NCBI GenBank assembly: GCA_010692425.1
Contig: JAAHHJ010000031.1
Span: 1 to 64,000 of the forward strand
Source: Symploca sp. SIO3C6
Lineage (GTDB): Bacteria; Cyanobacteriota; Cyanobacteriia; Cyanobacteriales; Coleofasciculaceae
Direction: 5' to 3'
DNA: 64,000 bases
Under the pieces are notes generated by a model. That model was not told the DNA's origin and ran no database searches. It saw nothing but the letters and a program-made list of their open reading frames with translations. Of the stretch, positions 1 through 8,719 are shown in pieces (within the stretch, counting starts at the first letter, position 1; each line of letters starts with the position of its first letter). Both the position numbers and the translations under genes were made by a program.

Positions 1-42
1 AAAGTCGAGGAATGGGCAGAGAAAAACTTTAAATTTACCTAA
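1..42 (+). CDS. 3' end of a gene cut by the window edge
   Basis: The first 42 bases read as an open frame (KVEEWAEKNFKFT) ending in TAA. This could be the last residues of a gene that starts before the window. It is too short to identify, and it could also be chance. Confidence 0.3.
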   Translation, partial: KVEEWAEKNFKFT

Positions 43-88
43 GTATTTTTACTCAGCAACTGCCTCGATTTAGCGCTCGCCTTGAACT

Positions 89-114
89 CCCTCAGTCCAT
101 GTGACAGTTGAGGG
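89..114. terminator. Possible hairpin after the partial gene
   Basis: Six-base arms CCCTCA and TGAGGG enclose a 14-nt loop just downstream of the partial reading frame. There is no T-run, so a terminator role is weak. Confidence 0.2.
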
Positions 115-149
115 TGCGGAATGTGGGCTACAAACGAACTTCAAGCCAT

Positions 150-1353
150 CTACGACTTTTTGAGCCACTCCCACGAATTGAATTCGTGGGATTCAGGCAT
201 CAAGGGTGAGATTGCAGGCGTAGCCTGTCTGACATCTCCTACGCCTAGGGTTGAACTCCCAACCCTCTTAATATTTAATGCAGCATTCCCATCTCGATTG
301 GCTTTGCCAGTGCGCGGAGCGCAATCATTTTCGAGGTTACAAGATGGACAACGCCAACGACGAACTTCTAAATCCAGAGACTCTAAAACATGCCCACAGT
401 GATAGCAGGTTTTACTCGACGGATACCATCGGTCAATGTAGGCGACCGATTTGCCTTTTTTGAGAGCAACCCACTCTAAAATCTGCAAAAACTCTCCAAA
501 AGCATACTCAGAAACTTTTCGCCCCCAAAGACGCTGCATTCCTTTAAGATTTAAGGTCTCAAAACACAGAACATCAAATCTGTTGGTAAGTTGGTGTGCT
601 AGCTTCCTCCAACCAGTCACGGCGACAATTGAAAACTTTTTCGTATTGCCTAACCAGATGTAATCTGGCTTTTTCTCTACCTTTAGAACCTTTAAGCTTT
701 TTAGATAACTTTTTGCTAGCACTACGAACTTTAGAGAGTGATTGCTTCAAGAATTGAGGCGATTCAATTGTGAACCCTTCCGAACAAGTCAGGAAAGTCT
801 TTAACCCAAAATCAAAACCAGCGATTCTACTCGTCTCAGCTTTAATTGTCGGTTCGGTTTTGTTGTCAACCACGACACTCACAAAGAGATACCCTAAAGG
901 AGTTCTTTTGATAGTCAAGGTTTTAACAATTCCCTCAATTGGTCTAGAGTTCCAGAATTGATACACACGCTTTCCAATCTTGAGACGATTTCCTCCCAAG
1001 AATTTATAGCCCGCTTGCTTAAGAGTGAAGGATTTGTACTTTTTTACTTTCTTAAAACTTGGCGGTCTTGCCCCCTGTTTGTGATTTTTGAAAAATAACT
1101 GATACCCTTTCTCGATGCGCTGGCAAATGTCTTGCACAGCTTGAGAGCCTACTAGTTGCCAAAACCGATTACGCTTTCGGAGTTTGGCGATATGCTTCTG
1201 AAGCTTGGCACAGCTCAAGTGTTGACCCCATATTCGGTAATACCGCTTATGGAGGGCAATCGCATGATTGTAGATTACCCCAGCGGCATTGAGAGACCGC
1301 TTGAGATATCGATTGCGCTTGTGGGTATATAACTTGAACTTTAAAGTCTTCAT
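150..1353 (-). pseudogene. tnpB: TnpB RNA-guided nuclease of IS605, frameshifted
   Basis: The N-terminal part begins MKTLKFKLYTH at 1353 and includes the first RuvC motif (GFDFGLKT). The C-terminal part holds the second RuvC motif (FETLNLKGM), the zinc ribbon (CYHCGH...CPSC) and the third RuvC region (NRDGNAALN). The two parts lie in different frames, and the switch falls near 604-610, where one extra G in the run read as ggagg would explain it (RRDWLE then KLAHQL). A 27-bp palindromic insertion adds nine residues between the zinc ribbon and the last catalytic Asp. A one-base difference from the 20.7 kb copy near 200-213 removes the normal stop, so the frame runs on into the end hairpin. In intact relatives TnpB is a guide-RNA-directed DNA nuclease that helps retain the element. 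Here it is very likely inactive unless frameshifting restores it. Confidence 0.85.
296..326. repeat. Small palindromic repeat inserted in tnpB
   Basis: The 31-nt stretch has 5-base terminal inverted repeats (GATTG/CAATC) around two short palindromes (GGCTTTGCC and TGCGCGGAGCGCA). Its 27 bp at 297-323 split what should read LEND-RDGNAALN into LEND, nine extra residues, then RDGNAALN, keeping frame. This resembles the very small dispersed repeats known in cyanobacterial genomes. Confidence 0.6.
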
Positions 1354-1395
1354 GATGTCTATGATAGCATGTATATAGACATCTTGTACAGAAAA

Positions 1396-1791
1396 ATGGA
1401 GCCAGACTACAGGCGCAAGAACACCTCGGTTTCTTTGATCAACTATCACTTTGTTTGGATAGTCCGAAGACGCAAGCGTGTCTTGACCGGGAGTATAAAA
1501 ACACGACTTGAAATACTCATTGCTGATGCAGCAAGAAGCCTCGACTGCGAGGTCTTGAAACTTGCCATTGAGCCAGAGCATATTCATCTATTTTTAAACT
1601 GTCCTCCCGACTTGGCTCCGTCTAAAATTATGCACAAAATCAAAGGTTCAACGGCTCGATATATTCGTTTAGAGTTTCCAGAGTTAAAAAAACTACCTAG
1701 TATGTGGACAAGGGCTTATTTTGTTTCCACAGCAGGAAACGTTGCATCTTCAACGATTCAAAAGTATATTGAAGCTCAAGGGAAAGATTGA
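1396..1791 (+). CDS. tnpA: IS200/IS605-family transposase TnpA (Y1 HUH)
   Basis: A 131-residue single-strand transposase of the Y1 type. It has the HUH metal-binding motif HIH at residues 62-64 (EHIHLFL) and the catalytic tyrosine at about residue 124 (KYIEAQ). The length is normal for the family. I use the ATG at 1396; an alternative GTG/ATG upstream at 1369 would overlap the tnpB leader. It is divergent from tnpB, with about 40 bp between the starts. Family role: single-strand excision and insertion at TTAC-type targets using the end hairpins. No disruption is visible, so it may be active and could mobilise the short derivative at 20.7 kb. Confidence 0.9.
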   Translation: MEPDYRRKNTSVSLINYHFVWIVRRRKRVLTGSIKTRLEILIADAARSLDCEVLKLAIEPEHIHLFLNCPPDLAPSKIMHKIKGSTARYIRLEFPELKKLPSMWTRAYFVSTAGNVASSTIQKYIEAQGKD

Positions 1792-1946
1792 CGCGGACTT
1801 ATAAAGTCCTGAGGTGCGACCCATCCGGAGGTTTCCTCCGGCATGGAAAGCGCGCCTCGCTACATCCCACGCTTGAAAGACGTGGGCTTTGCTCGTTTTT
1901 ATGTAAAATAGGGGAAGCCGCAGCAACTTAGCCTGTAAGGACTTAA

Positions 1947-3323
1947 TCAAACCAAATCAGAAGAATCAGAAATTGAGTGGTGGATTTGAGCCACAACCTG
2001 ATCCAAACCCACCGAATGGGAAGCTTTAAAGAGAATGCGATCGCCTGGTTGTAACATTCCCTGTAAATACTGAACCAAAGCTTCCTTACTGGAAAAGCAC
2101 TCAACTGGCACCGCACCAACAGTAGTGGCAATTGCTGCTGCTTCTGGGTCATCGATCATAAGCAGTAAAGCATCCAGATGCAGTTGCTCTACCTTCTTAC
2201 CCACCTGCTGGTGAAATTCACCGGAACATTCTCCCAATTCCTTCATCGTCCCCAACACAGCAATATGACGCTTCCCTGCCGTTTGCGAAAGCAACTCTAA
2301 AGCTGCGATCATTGATTCGAGTCCAGCATTGTAGGTTTCATCGAGAATTATAATATCGTTAGCTAAATCGTAGCGTTGCGACCGCCCAGATGGCATTTTA
2401 ACCTCTATACCCTGACTCAAAGGGGCTAAGTCAATGGCAAGCACTTTAGCCACTGCCAGCGCCGCCAGATAGTTGAGGGCATTATGACTACCCGCTAGAG
2501 GCAGTGGTAACTGCACATCTTCGACTAACAGCTTATCGAGTCCAATCTGCTGCCCCTTAAAATCACCAGCTTCTAGCCCATAAGTAAAGGTTTGTCCCTG
2601 CCAAACTTTAGCAGCAGTTTCCATTAACCGTCGGTCATCTTGATTGACAATAGCAACAGAGTTTTCTGGCATTTGGGCTAGTAATTCACACTTGGCTTGA
2701 GCAATCGCTTCAACCGAACCCAAAATACCAATGTGAGCTGTACCGACATTAGTAATTAAACCAATTGTAGGACGTGCTACCTGGGTCAACTGTGCAATCT
2801 GCCCAGGACCACGCATTGCCATTTCAATTACAGCATAGTCATGCTCTGCACCTAATTCCAACAAAGTTTTAGGGACACCAATTTCATTATTGAAATTTGC
2901 CTGGGTTTTGAGAACATTTCCCTTAGTGGACAGAACTGCTGCAATTAACTCCTTAGTAGTAGTTTTGCCCACGGAGCCAGTTACAGCAATCACTGGCATA
3001 GAGAATTGGTCACGCCACCACCTCGCAATCTGCTGGTATGCCTTGAGGGTGTCTTCTACCAAAAGCTGCGGAATCCCTGGTAGCTCAGATGCCTGGGTAC
3101 GTTCAATAATAACTGCGATCGCCCCTTGTGCGATCGCAGCTGCTGCAAAATTGTGACCATCAAACTTTTCTCCACGCAGAGCCAAGAAAACATTACCAGA
3201 CTTGAGGCTGCGGGTATCGGTAGTTATTCCAGTCAACAGCGAGCATAAAGCTTGAGCTGAGAGATTTACTGGCTCTGCAGTAATAATCTCAACTAATTGA
3301 CCCACAGAAAGATTACAAAACAT
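1947..3323 (-). CDS. murF: UDP-N-acetylmuramoyl-tripeptide--D-Ala-D-Ala ligase
   Basis: A 458-residue Mur ligase that adds D-Ala-D-Ala to the UDP-MurNAc tripeptide, the last cytoplasmic step of the peptidoglycan precursor. The N-terminal substrate domain includes GITTDTRSLKSGNVFLAL. The ATP-binding loop GSVGKTTT is at residues 116-123, followed by FNNEIGVP and the central NVGTAHIG. The C-terminal domain has ILDETYNAG and LGTMKELGE. Length and motif order are normal. It begins with ATG at 3323 and is divergent from the hypothetical gene at 3455, with about 130 bp between them that should hold both promoters. The IS605 element ends about 45 bp past its stop codon. Confidence 0.95.
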   Translation of the reverse strand: MFCNLSVGQLVEIITAEPVNLSAQALCSLLTGITTDTRSLKSGNVFLALRGEKFDGHNFAAAAIAQGAIAVIIERTQASELPGIPQLLVEDTLKAYQQIARWWRDQFSMPVIAVTGSVGKTTTKELIAAVLSTKGNVLKTQANFNNEIGVPKTLLELGAEHDYAVIEMAMRGPGQIAQLTQVARPTIGLITNVGTAHIGILGSVEAIAQAKCELLAQMPENSVAIVNQDDRRLMETAAKVWQGQTFTYGLEAGDFKGQQIGLDKLLVEDVQLPLPLAGSHNALNYLAALAVAKVLAIDLAPLSQGIEVKMPSGRSQRYDLANDIIILDETYNAGLESMIAALELLSQTAGKRHIAVLGTMKELGECSGEFHQQVGKKVEQLHLDALLLMIDDPEAAAIATTVGAVPVECFSSKEALVQYLQGMLQPGDRILFKASHSVGLDQVVAQIHHSISDSSDLV

Positions 3324-3454
3324 AAGGCTGCTTGCTTGAGTTTGAGGGGATGGCTCTGAGTAGTCTTAAGGGAGAACCACATGATCTAGAGATGTTATGA
3401 TTTTATCTGAAACAAAAATTTACGATCTAGAAATTACATGTACACGTGTCCTGA

Positions 3455-4771
3455 TTGCCAAAGAAGCAAACAGGGGAAGGTTCACTGCAAGTGACTACTT
3501 GGACAGACTCTGAGATACGACCAACTCTATTAGAAGAGCGGCAACTGTACAATCATCTACTTTATTTTGTACAACTTGAGTCACCCACTCAAATGATTGA
3601 CCGCTTCCGGAACCTCTTTATGGGCAGTGGAAGGTATCAAGACCCGCAAATTTGGTATGCCTTAGAGAAGCTGGCAATGAACAAGTATGCGGATCGATAC
3701 TTTAAGTTTATACTCAACCGCTGCTGCCATATCTTAATAAATCGTTGGCATTTAAACCCTCAACTGCAATGGGCAGTTTCAAAATTGATTGGGCTGTTCG
3801 AGAATTTACCTAATTCCAGCAGAGCTGGTTCACAAAGTCATAAGCGTATCTGGGAACTACTGCACAGTTTTAGGCTCACAGAGCAATATCTGACACTGCG
3901 ACGCTTATCTCAGGTGATGACTCAAACACCATTAGCTCTCAGCAGTGGTGCCAAGCAAGTGGCAAACCTAATTCAAAGGTATCCTTACTTGTATGAGCAT
4001 TGTCTTCTTAGTGAAGACAGCAGTTATGAGCATCAGCAGACTGTGCGTCAAATTCGTTCTCGGATCCAGCTGCGCTTTGAACTAGATTTATCTCGTTACG
4101 TCACTCATCAGGTACGATATGCCCAAGTGATGCGTAGGGGTTCTGATGGTGCATCAGAAACAATTCTCCAGTCACTGAAGAATCCTACTCTCTTAAGTGA
4201 TAGAGACTTAGGTGCTGTCCTTAAGCACTTTGTCGGGAAAGTGCAAGATCGAAAAACTTACTGGGATTTCGCTCAGAGTTTTCTAGTTCACAGCAACTAT
4301 ACGCCTTCCTATAAGCAGTTTAAGGAAGATTTGTATGAATATCTGACAGCTTCGATGGATCCAGCCTATGGAAAACGTCATTTTAATGAGCAGCTCTATC
4401 AATATCTCAAAAATACCTACCCACACAACGATTTTCAGAAGCCTAATGAATTTCTGATCATACGAACCTGTAGCCGTTTGCTAAATTTCCTAGTAGTAGA
4501 TAATCCTGTACGACCCAACCATTTTACCTTTGTCGATTTGACTACCAACTTGGGTGAAACTGTCACCACTGGTTTGTTGCTCAAGATTGTCCTGGTGTCC
4601 CATAAGATTAAGCCTTCCTTAGAAAAGCGATTTGCCATTCTGTTTAATCACTATGAGTCTTCCCATCGAGAAGGCGTACCTTGGTTAGTTAAATCTCTGG
4701 AAAACATGAATATTGCTTTGAGCCTTCACTTCGGCTCTGCTGATGTTTCCTGCCTCAATCAAATTATGTAG
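3455..4771 (+). CDS. Conserved cyanobacterial hypothetical protein
   Basis: A 438-residue, largely helical protein without signal peptide or obvious membrane segment. I do not recognise a functional domain. It is rich in aromatic and basic residues and contains blocks such as ILNRCCHILINRW and AYGKRHFNEQLYQYL. The open frame starts directly after a TGA at 3452, so the earliest start is TTG at 3455; the first ATG is at 3593, and a GTG at 3491 is also possible. It is divergent from murF and convergent with pth. Codon use looks like that of the neighbours, and its length and lack of disruption argue for a real gene. Confidence 0.75.
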   Translation: MPKKQTGEGSLQVTTWTDSEIRPTLLEERQLYNHLLYFVQLESPTQMIDRFRNLFMGSGRYQDPQIWYALEKLAMNKYADRYFKFILNRCCHILINRWHLNPQLQWAVSKLIGLFENLPNSSRAGSQSHKRIWELLHSFRLTEQYLTLRRLSQVMTQTPLALSSGAKQVANLIQRYPYLYEHCLLSEDSSYEHQQTVRQIRSRIQLRFELDLSRYVTHQVRYAQVMRRGSDGASETILQSLKNPTLLSDRDLGAVLKHFVGKVQDRKTYWDFAQSFLVHSNYTPSYKQFKEDLYEYLTASMDPAYGKRHFNEQLYQYLKNTYPHNDFQKPNEFLIIRTCSRLLNFLVVDNPVRPNHFTFVDLTTNLGETVTTGLLLKIVLVSHKIKPSLEKRFAILFNHYESSHREGVPWLVKSLENMNIALSLHFGSADVSCLNQIM

Positions 4772-4822
4772 TGCCAGAAAACATCAAGTGTATTTGTAGT
4801 TGAGCTTCTTCTTGCTACCAAT

Positions 4823-5446
4823 TCAATTGGACTCTACAATCTCCACGCTGCGACTATTGTAGAGACTCATCGCCTTTTCAACCCCTTGCTTGAGGGCAAC
4901 TTCTACAGCTTCAATTGTCAGTTGTACAACTTCAGACATCAACTTAGTTTCTTGGGGGGAAAATTTGCCCAGCACATGAGAGACATTCTCTTTGCCTCCA
5001 CCAGATTTACCAATACCAAGGCGTAGGCGAGGGAAATTTTGCGTGCCAAGATGGGCGATTGTTGACTTCATACCATTGTGTCCTCCTGCTGAACCAGATA
5101 GACGCAGTCGCAAACGTCCTATGGGTAAATCCATATCATCGTAAATTACCAGTACTGATTGAGCCGCAAGCTTATACCAAGCTGTTACAGAACCAATTGC
5201 CTGTCCAGAACGATTCATATAGGTGAGAGGCTTAAGCAAACGTAGTTTATCTCCTGTCGGACCATGCCCTTCTCCAAACAGCCCTTGGAAGCGACGATTT
5301 TCACTCCAAGAAATCTGCCAGCGACTTGCTAGGGCATCAACAACCTCAAAACCAATATTATGTCTTGTTCTGTCGTACTTAGGTTCTGGATTGCCCAAAC
5401 CTACAATCAGTTGAGGAATTATCAAGGTAGATGAGCTCTGAGACAT
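4823..5446 (-). CDS. pth: Peptidyl-tRNA hydrolase
   Basis: A 207-residue bacterial Pth that releases peptides from peptidyl-tRNA dropped by ribosomes. Family signatures are all present: VGLGNP at 15-20, the catalytic histidine in RHNIGFE (about residue 29), TYMNRSG at 75-81, DDMDLP at 103-108 and GSAGGHNGMKS. The length is usual apart from a slightly extended C-terminus. It is convergent with the preceding hypothetical gene (stops about 50 bp apart) and starts with ATG at 5446. Confidence 0.95.
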   Translation of the reverse strand: MSQSSSTLIIPQLIVGLGNPEPKYDRTRHNIGFEVVDALASRWQISWSENRRFQGLFGEGHGPTGDKLRLLKPLTYMNRSGQAIGSVTAWYKLAAQSVLVIYDDMDLPIGRLRLRLSGSAGGHNGMKSTIAHLGTQNFPRLRLGIGKSGGGKENVSHVLGKFSPQETKLMSEVVQLTIEAVEVALKQGVEKAMSLYNSRSVEIVESN

Positions 5447-5694
5447 TTAACTTGCATGTTTAGATAGAGGGAGAGATGGGGGGATAGGGAGATCATTTTG
5501 ATGAATCAATTCGCCCTGGAGTCATCATTATTCCTGCATCAAGTGGCAAGCGTTTATATAGGGTTGAATCCTAATAATGTAGTAGGACATAAATAAGCGT
5601 GACCTTGTAAACAATTATGAAATCGCCCGAAGTTCCCCCAAACCTAAACTACACTCCCTACTCCCTTTGTCAATACACCCTCTAAGTTGCTCTA

Positions 5695-5919
5695 TCAGGC
5701 AGGATACTGAAATAGGGATTCTAAGTAGACGCGAGCGCAGGCTCGATAACTCTGGGAGGCTTCTGGTGTCTTACTATGTCCATTTTGTAGCAAAAATAGA
5801 GACAGGGCGGCTGCGAAAACTCGATCTTGATCCCAGCTGGGATGGTTTTCTAAGTAGCGCTTGAGGGACTCGTGCAGGTCTTCGGGTATTTCTGCCAGAA
5901 TGCTGACGGTTGCGTTCAT
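5695..5919 (-). CDS. DUF2811-type small protein
   Basis: A 74-residue protein matching my recollection of the cyanobacterial DUF2811 family: VSILAEIPEDLHESL, then a helix with HPSWDQDRVFAAALSLFLLQNG. It has no membrane segment and no known function. The helical, acidic/hydrophobic pattern might suit a protein-interaction role, but that is speculation. The ATG at 5919 is followed by a plausible reading frame of normal length. The large intergenic region with DnaA-like boxes lies upstream of it. Confidence 0.7.
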   Translation of the reverse strand: MNATVSILAEIPEDLHESLKRYLENHPSWDQDRVFAAALSLFLLQNGHSKTPEASQSYRACARVYLESLFQYPA

Positions 5920-6714
5920 ATTGACCTATCCTTAACTATTTATTTTGGGGCAAAGCAACCTTGCTTTCAGCGCCTCTAAAAATCGGCTTTACAGCTGAAA
6001 GTAATAACCAATTGACTTGAAATAAGTGGGTATTTATGGTAATAGTCATCTTCTTTCAAATCAAAACAGTTAATTGTGTAGTCGTTTCATTGTCATCTGA
6101 AATGGGGTGGGGTTGTCAATGCTGCGAAATATTACAACTCTCCTCAAACAGCAGAAATTTTTACGGAACAATGGGAATTTGAAGTCGATTTCTGTTACAA
6201 AACTTTGCAATAATGGTGCCTTTCCCCGCCACCAGATACTCGGTGAAGAAAATCCCCAATCAGGTGGCAAGAGTTGATCCCCTCGTTCATACCTGTGGAA
6301 AACTAGCTGTAAGCTGTGGAAAATGTGTAATTACCGTGTGGAAAGGCTGGGGATTGGCTGGGGGAAAGCTAAGGCAAAAGATAAGAATTGCAAACAGTTG
6401 AGCGAAATATAAGCATCTAAGGCGCAGGCTGTAGACAGGGAGAGGAACATGTGGAAATTACAACGCGAGAATACCTAGAAGGAGTTGTCTGCGATCGCAG
6501 TTACCATCGGTCGTGGGTCTAAAGCCCTGCCCTTGAGGGCGACTCTGTACAGTTGCAAAATGTTGTTAGTGGGTTGACAGTAATAAAGCTTCTAGCGATT
6601 GGCGCGCTAGCGCCAGCGCCTTCTTGCGATTAGCCCGAAGTGCTAGTGTAGAAGTGATTGCCCCGCTTTCTATGATGCTCTTCAGGCTGTGGGGGCAGTG
6701 CCTGCATGCTATCG
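5920..6714. other. 795-bp intergenic region with candidate DnaA boxes
   Basis: No convincing gene is seen; two short frames here lack family signals. The left part (5930-6080) is AT-rich. The middle (6294-6345) holds three TGTGGAAA sites. The right part (about 6590-6715) consists of GC-rich dispersed repeats, including gcgcgctagcgccagcgcc and a segment resembling 19035-19110. Confidence 0.6.
6294..6458 (+). promoter_or_regulatory. Cluster of DnaA-box-like sites (candidate origin or DnaA-regulated site)
   Basis: TGTGGAAAA occurs at 6294-6302 and 6315-6323, TGTGGAAAG at 6337-6345 and TGTGGAAAT at 6450-6458, all in the same orientation. Their complement TTTTCCACA is the form of DnaA box reported for cyanobacteria. 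The first three start 21 and 22 bp apart, two helical turns, so they sit on one face of the helix. No dnaA or dnaN lies nearby, so an origin role is unproven. A DnaA-regulated promoter or chance are alternatives. Confidence 0.4.
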
Positions 6715-7146
6715 CTATTGTAGATTTTGAGTATAAACCTCGACACCAAAGAGAGTCTCAATCCAAACCCTTGCACCGCATGGCTTAGGGTTGTCACGTC
6801 GATAAACTACCCGGCACGGTCCAGTGATTTCCACCTCGTGACCATACCGATTCTCCTTTCCTCGCTTAACGCTAATTACTGGAGCGGGCTTTTCCTGTTT
6901 TTGATTTTGGCGAATAGTTTGCTGATTGACATGAATGATAGTTACAGGGGAAGGTTTACGCCTGCGCCAACTGGCTTGAGGGCCTCTGGTTCCCTTACTC
7001 ACTAGGGGCATTCCCTCTACCAGAGGAATCATCCAAAACTTGCCAGCCTTAAAAGCTCCTCGAATTCTGCCTCCGGAGAGTAATTGGCGTATTCGCCTCA
7101 CAGATACACCCATCAGATGTGCTGCTTGTGTAGTACTAACAAACAT
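6715..7146 (-). CDS. Small helix-turn-helix (excisionase-type) DNA-binding protein
   Basis: A 143-residue protein. Residues 4-45 (STTQAAHLMGVSVRRIRQLL...GRIRGAFKAGKFWMIP) are a winged helix-turn-helix of the MerR/excisionase type. A basic Pro/Arg linker (GPQASWRRRKPSP) follows, then a C-terminal part with GPCRVVYRRDNPKPCGARVWIET that I do not recognise. The N-terminal domain is typical of small regulators or recombination directionality factors. An internally deleted relic of the same gene sits at 18892-19011, which suggests it spread as a mobile or duplicated unit. Its stop is at 6715, and upstream lies the nuclease gene on the other strand. Confidence 0.75.
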   Translation of the reverse strand: MFVSTTQAAHLMGVSVRRIRQLLSGGRIRGAFKAGKFWMIPLVEGMPLVSKGTRGPQASWRRRKPSPVTIIHVNQQTIRQNQKQEKPAPVISVKRGKENRYGHEVEITGPCRVVYRRDNPKPCGARVWIETLFGVEVYTQNLQ

Positions 7147-7380
7147 TTTTAAAAACCATATAGATATGGGAATAGTTTATTTTATCGTGCTGACGGTTTG
7201 GGGTTTGAAACTGTAACTTAATTGTTGGACAAGGCTACCCATTGCTTGACTTTTTGTACAGATATGGGTAACTTCGGGTAAGTCTTATGTAACGGAAGAG
7301 TGCCTTAAGCTAAACCAGTAGGTGAGTGATTGAAGGATCTTTAGGCACCGATCATTTTTATTGATCCGAGACAATCGAAA

Positions 7381-8589
7381 TTGTCAATACCTGAGAAACA
7401 AAATAGCTCTTCTTCCTCCCTTGTGAGGGTCGGAAATCTTGGAAATAGCATAGCAGCTGTGAAAATTTTACCCAGGTTTCGAGTTTATGGAGAAATCGCG
7501 GAATTTGAGACTGAACGCCATCTGGAATGGTTCTTTTGGCATACAGTTCTTGGCAAGATTGGGCTTAAACCTCTAAAAAAACAATCTACTTGTAGAGAGG
7601 GAATCTGTGACATTTTGGCTAAAGGAAGTAAGAACCAACTTGTCATCATTGAGTTAAAAAATACTCAAGATTCCCATGTTCTTGAGCAAATCACTGCATA
7701 TTTTGATGCTCTTCAAGAAGAACAGCCGTTTGCCGAACAGATTGATTACACTCAACCAATTGAGTTATATACCGTTTGCCCAAGCGATGGAAATCGAACT
7801 GAGTTAATCTTAAAATATCACCAGCTTGACTTTAAGCTCTTTTCCTATACCGTCAAAAGCCATGATCAGGGCTTCGTGTTTACGCTATATCAGTGGCTTA
7901 CCAAGACAGAAGTAACCAGCATTGAGATACCAAGAGCCACGGAAATTTCTCCGGTCTTTAATCTGCCAGACCCTCCCCAGTCTTTTGTTGATCTTTTAGA
8001 CAAATCTTCGGAAGATGAGAAGCAATGGGTTATCCAGCTTCGTGAGCAAATTTATCAATTTGCTCAAGATTATAACTGTAGAATTTCTGAACAACCCAAT
8101 GGTAAGTGGACTAAATTTGAGCGAAACAAACAAAATCCTCTTGCCGAAGTAGGTTGGGACAAGAAACGAGATAGCCTTGCTATTTATTTATGGCTCCCGT
8201 TCACAACCATTAATAGTCCTCTGAATATGGCAGGAGTGAGAGGGAACAATTACAAGAGGACTGCGATGATGGGACTTTGGATAGTTGATGGCATTGTTCA
8301 ATATGTTGGTTTTATAAAGAATGGTCGCAAAAGTTGGCTGATTGTTACAAACGATGAGTTACAGAATGGTAAGTTTTCTCGACCTACTAAATTGCCAAAG
8401 AGACGAGGGAGTCAGTGGAATAGTGAATACTGGAAGTGGAATAGTGACTACTGGAAAGGTTTAGCTATGCCTACACAGTTTTACCTTAAGACAATGGCAC
8501 TCTCTGACCATTCACACTCCTTAAGTGCTTTTGTCGAATTGGCGCTGGAACATTCTCTTCAAAAACTTAAGAAAAATCGCGCTTCATAA
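7381..8589 (+). CDS. PD-(D/E)XK-type nuclease domain protein
   Basis: A 402-residue protein whose first 110 residues fit a restriction-endonuclease-like fold resembling the NucS/DUF91 type: E49 (HLEWFFW), D77 (GICDILAKG), then E91-x-K93 (IIELKNT) and Q103 (LEQITAY). The middle and C-terminal parts contain a Trp/Tyr-rich region (NSEYWKWNSDYWKG) that I do not recognise. A TAG at 7342 precedes the frame and the earliest usual start is TTG at 7381, with a weak ribosome-binding site; GTG around residue 15 is an alternative. Such lone nucleases in cyanobacteria may act in defence or repair. The neighbours (HTH gene, repeats, small ORF) give it an accessory-gene look. Function is inferred only from the catalytic pattern. 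Confidence 0.75.
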   Translation: MSIPEKQNSSSSSLVRVGNLGNSIAAVKILPRFRVYGEIAEFETERHLEWFFWHTVLGKIGLKPLKKQSTCREGICDILAKGSKNQLVIIELKNTQDSHVLEQITAYFDALQEEQPFAEQIDYTQPIELYTVCPSDGNRTELILKYHQLDFKLFSYTVKSHDQGFVFTLYQWLTKTEVTSIEIPRATEISPVFNLPDPPQSFVDLLDKSSEDEKQWVIQLREQIYQFAQDYNCRISEQPNGKWTKFERNKQNPLAEVGWDKKRDSLAIYLWLPFTTINSPLNMAGVRGNNYKRTAMMGLWIVDGIVQYVGFIKNGRKSWLIVTNDELQNGKFSRPTKLPKRRGSQWNSEYWKWNSDYWKGLAMPTQFYLKTMALSDHSHSLSAFVELALEHSLQKLKKNRAS

Positions 8590-8620
8590 CCTAAAGAACC
8601 CTGTAATTTAAAAACGCCCC

Positions 8621-8695
8621 GAAATTTCAGTAATTTTTCTGATATAAACAATGAAATTTCAGTAATCTTTCTAATGAAATTTCAGTAATCTTTCT
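8621..8695 (+). repeat. Three direct repeats of about 20 bp
   Basis: The unit gaaatttcagtaatctttct occurs at 8653-8672 and 8676-8695, with a one-base variant at 8621-8640. The array starts about 30 bp after the nuclease gene and ends 25 bp before the small ORF at 8720. There is no unique spacer pattern, so it is not CRISPR-like. A protein-binding site or replication iteron is possible. Confidence 0.7.
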
Positions 8696-8719
8696 GCTGA
8701 TTCGCTGGTCAATCCCATT

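Larger units (their letters stand above)
157..1902 (-). mobile_element. IS200/IS605-family insertion sequence
   Basis: About 1.75 kb carrying divergent tnpA and tnpB. The tnpB-side end has a perfect 10-bp-arm hairpin with a 1-nt loop at 170-190. The tnpA-side end has a CCCACG/CGTGGG hairpin at 1866-1886. Boundaries come from comparison with the short derivative at 20645-20865: similarity stops after the tttttgag motif near 157, and at the other end 9 nt before agcaaagccc on the minus strand. In both copies TTAC lies immediately outside that end, which fits the TTAC target of IS605-type elements. In known members the tnpB 3' end plus this terminal region encodes the guide (omega/re) RNA; that is family knowledge, not shown here. 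tnpB is broken, so transposition by TnpA may persist while TnpB function is probably lost. Confidence 0.85.

Noticed and set aside
6070-6401. Two 62-66-residue frames in the DnaA-box region
   Set aside because: They have no family features, weak start contexts and overlap on opposite strands.
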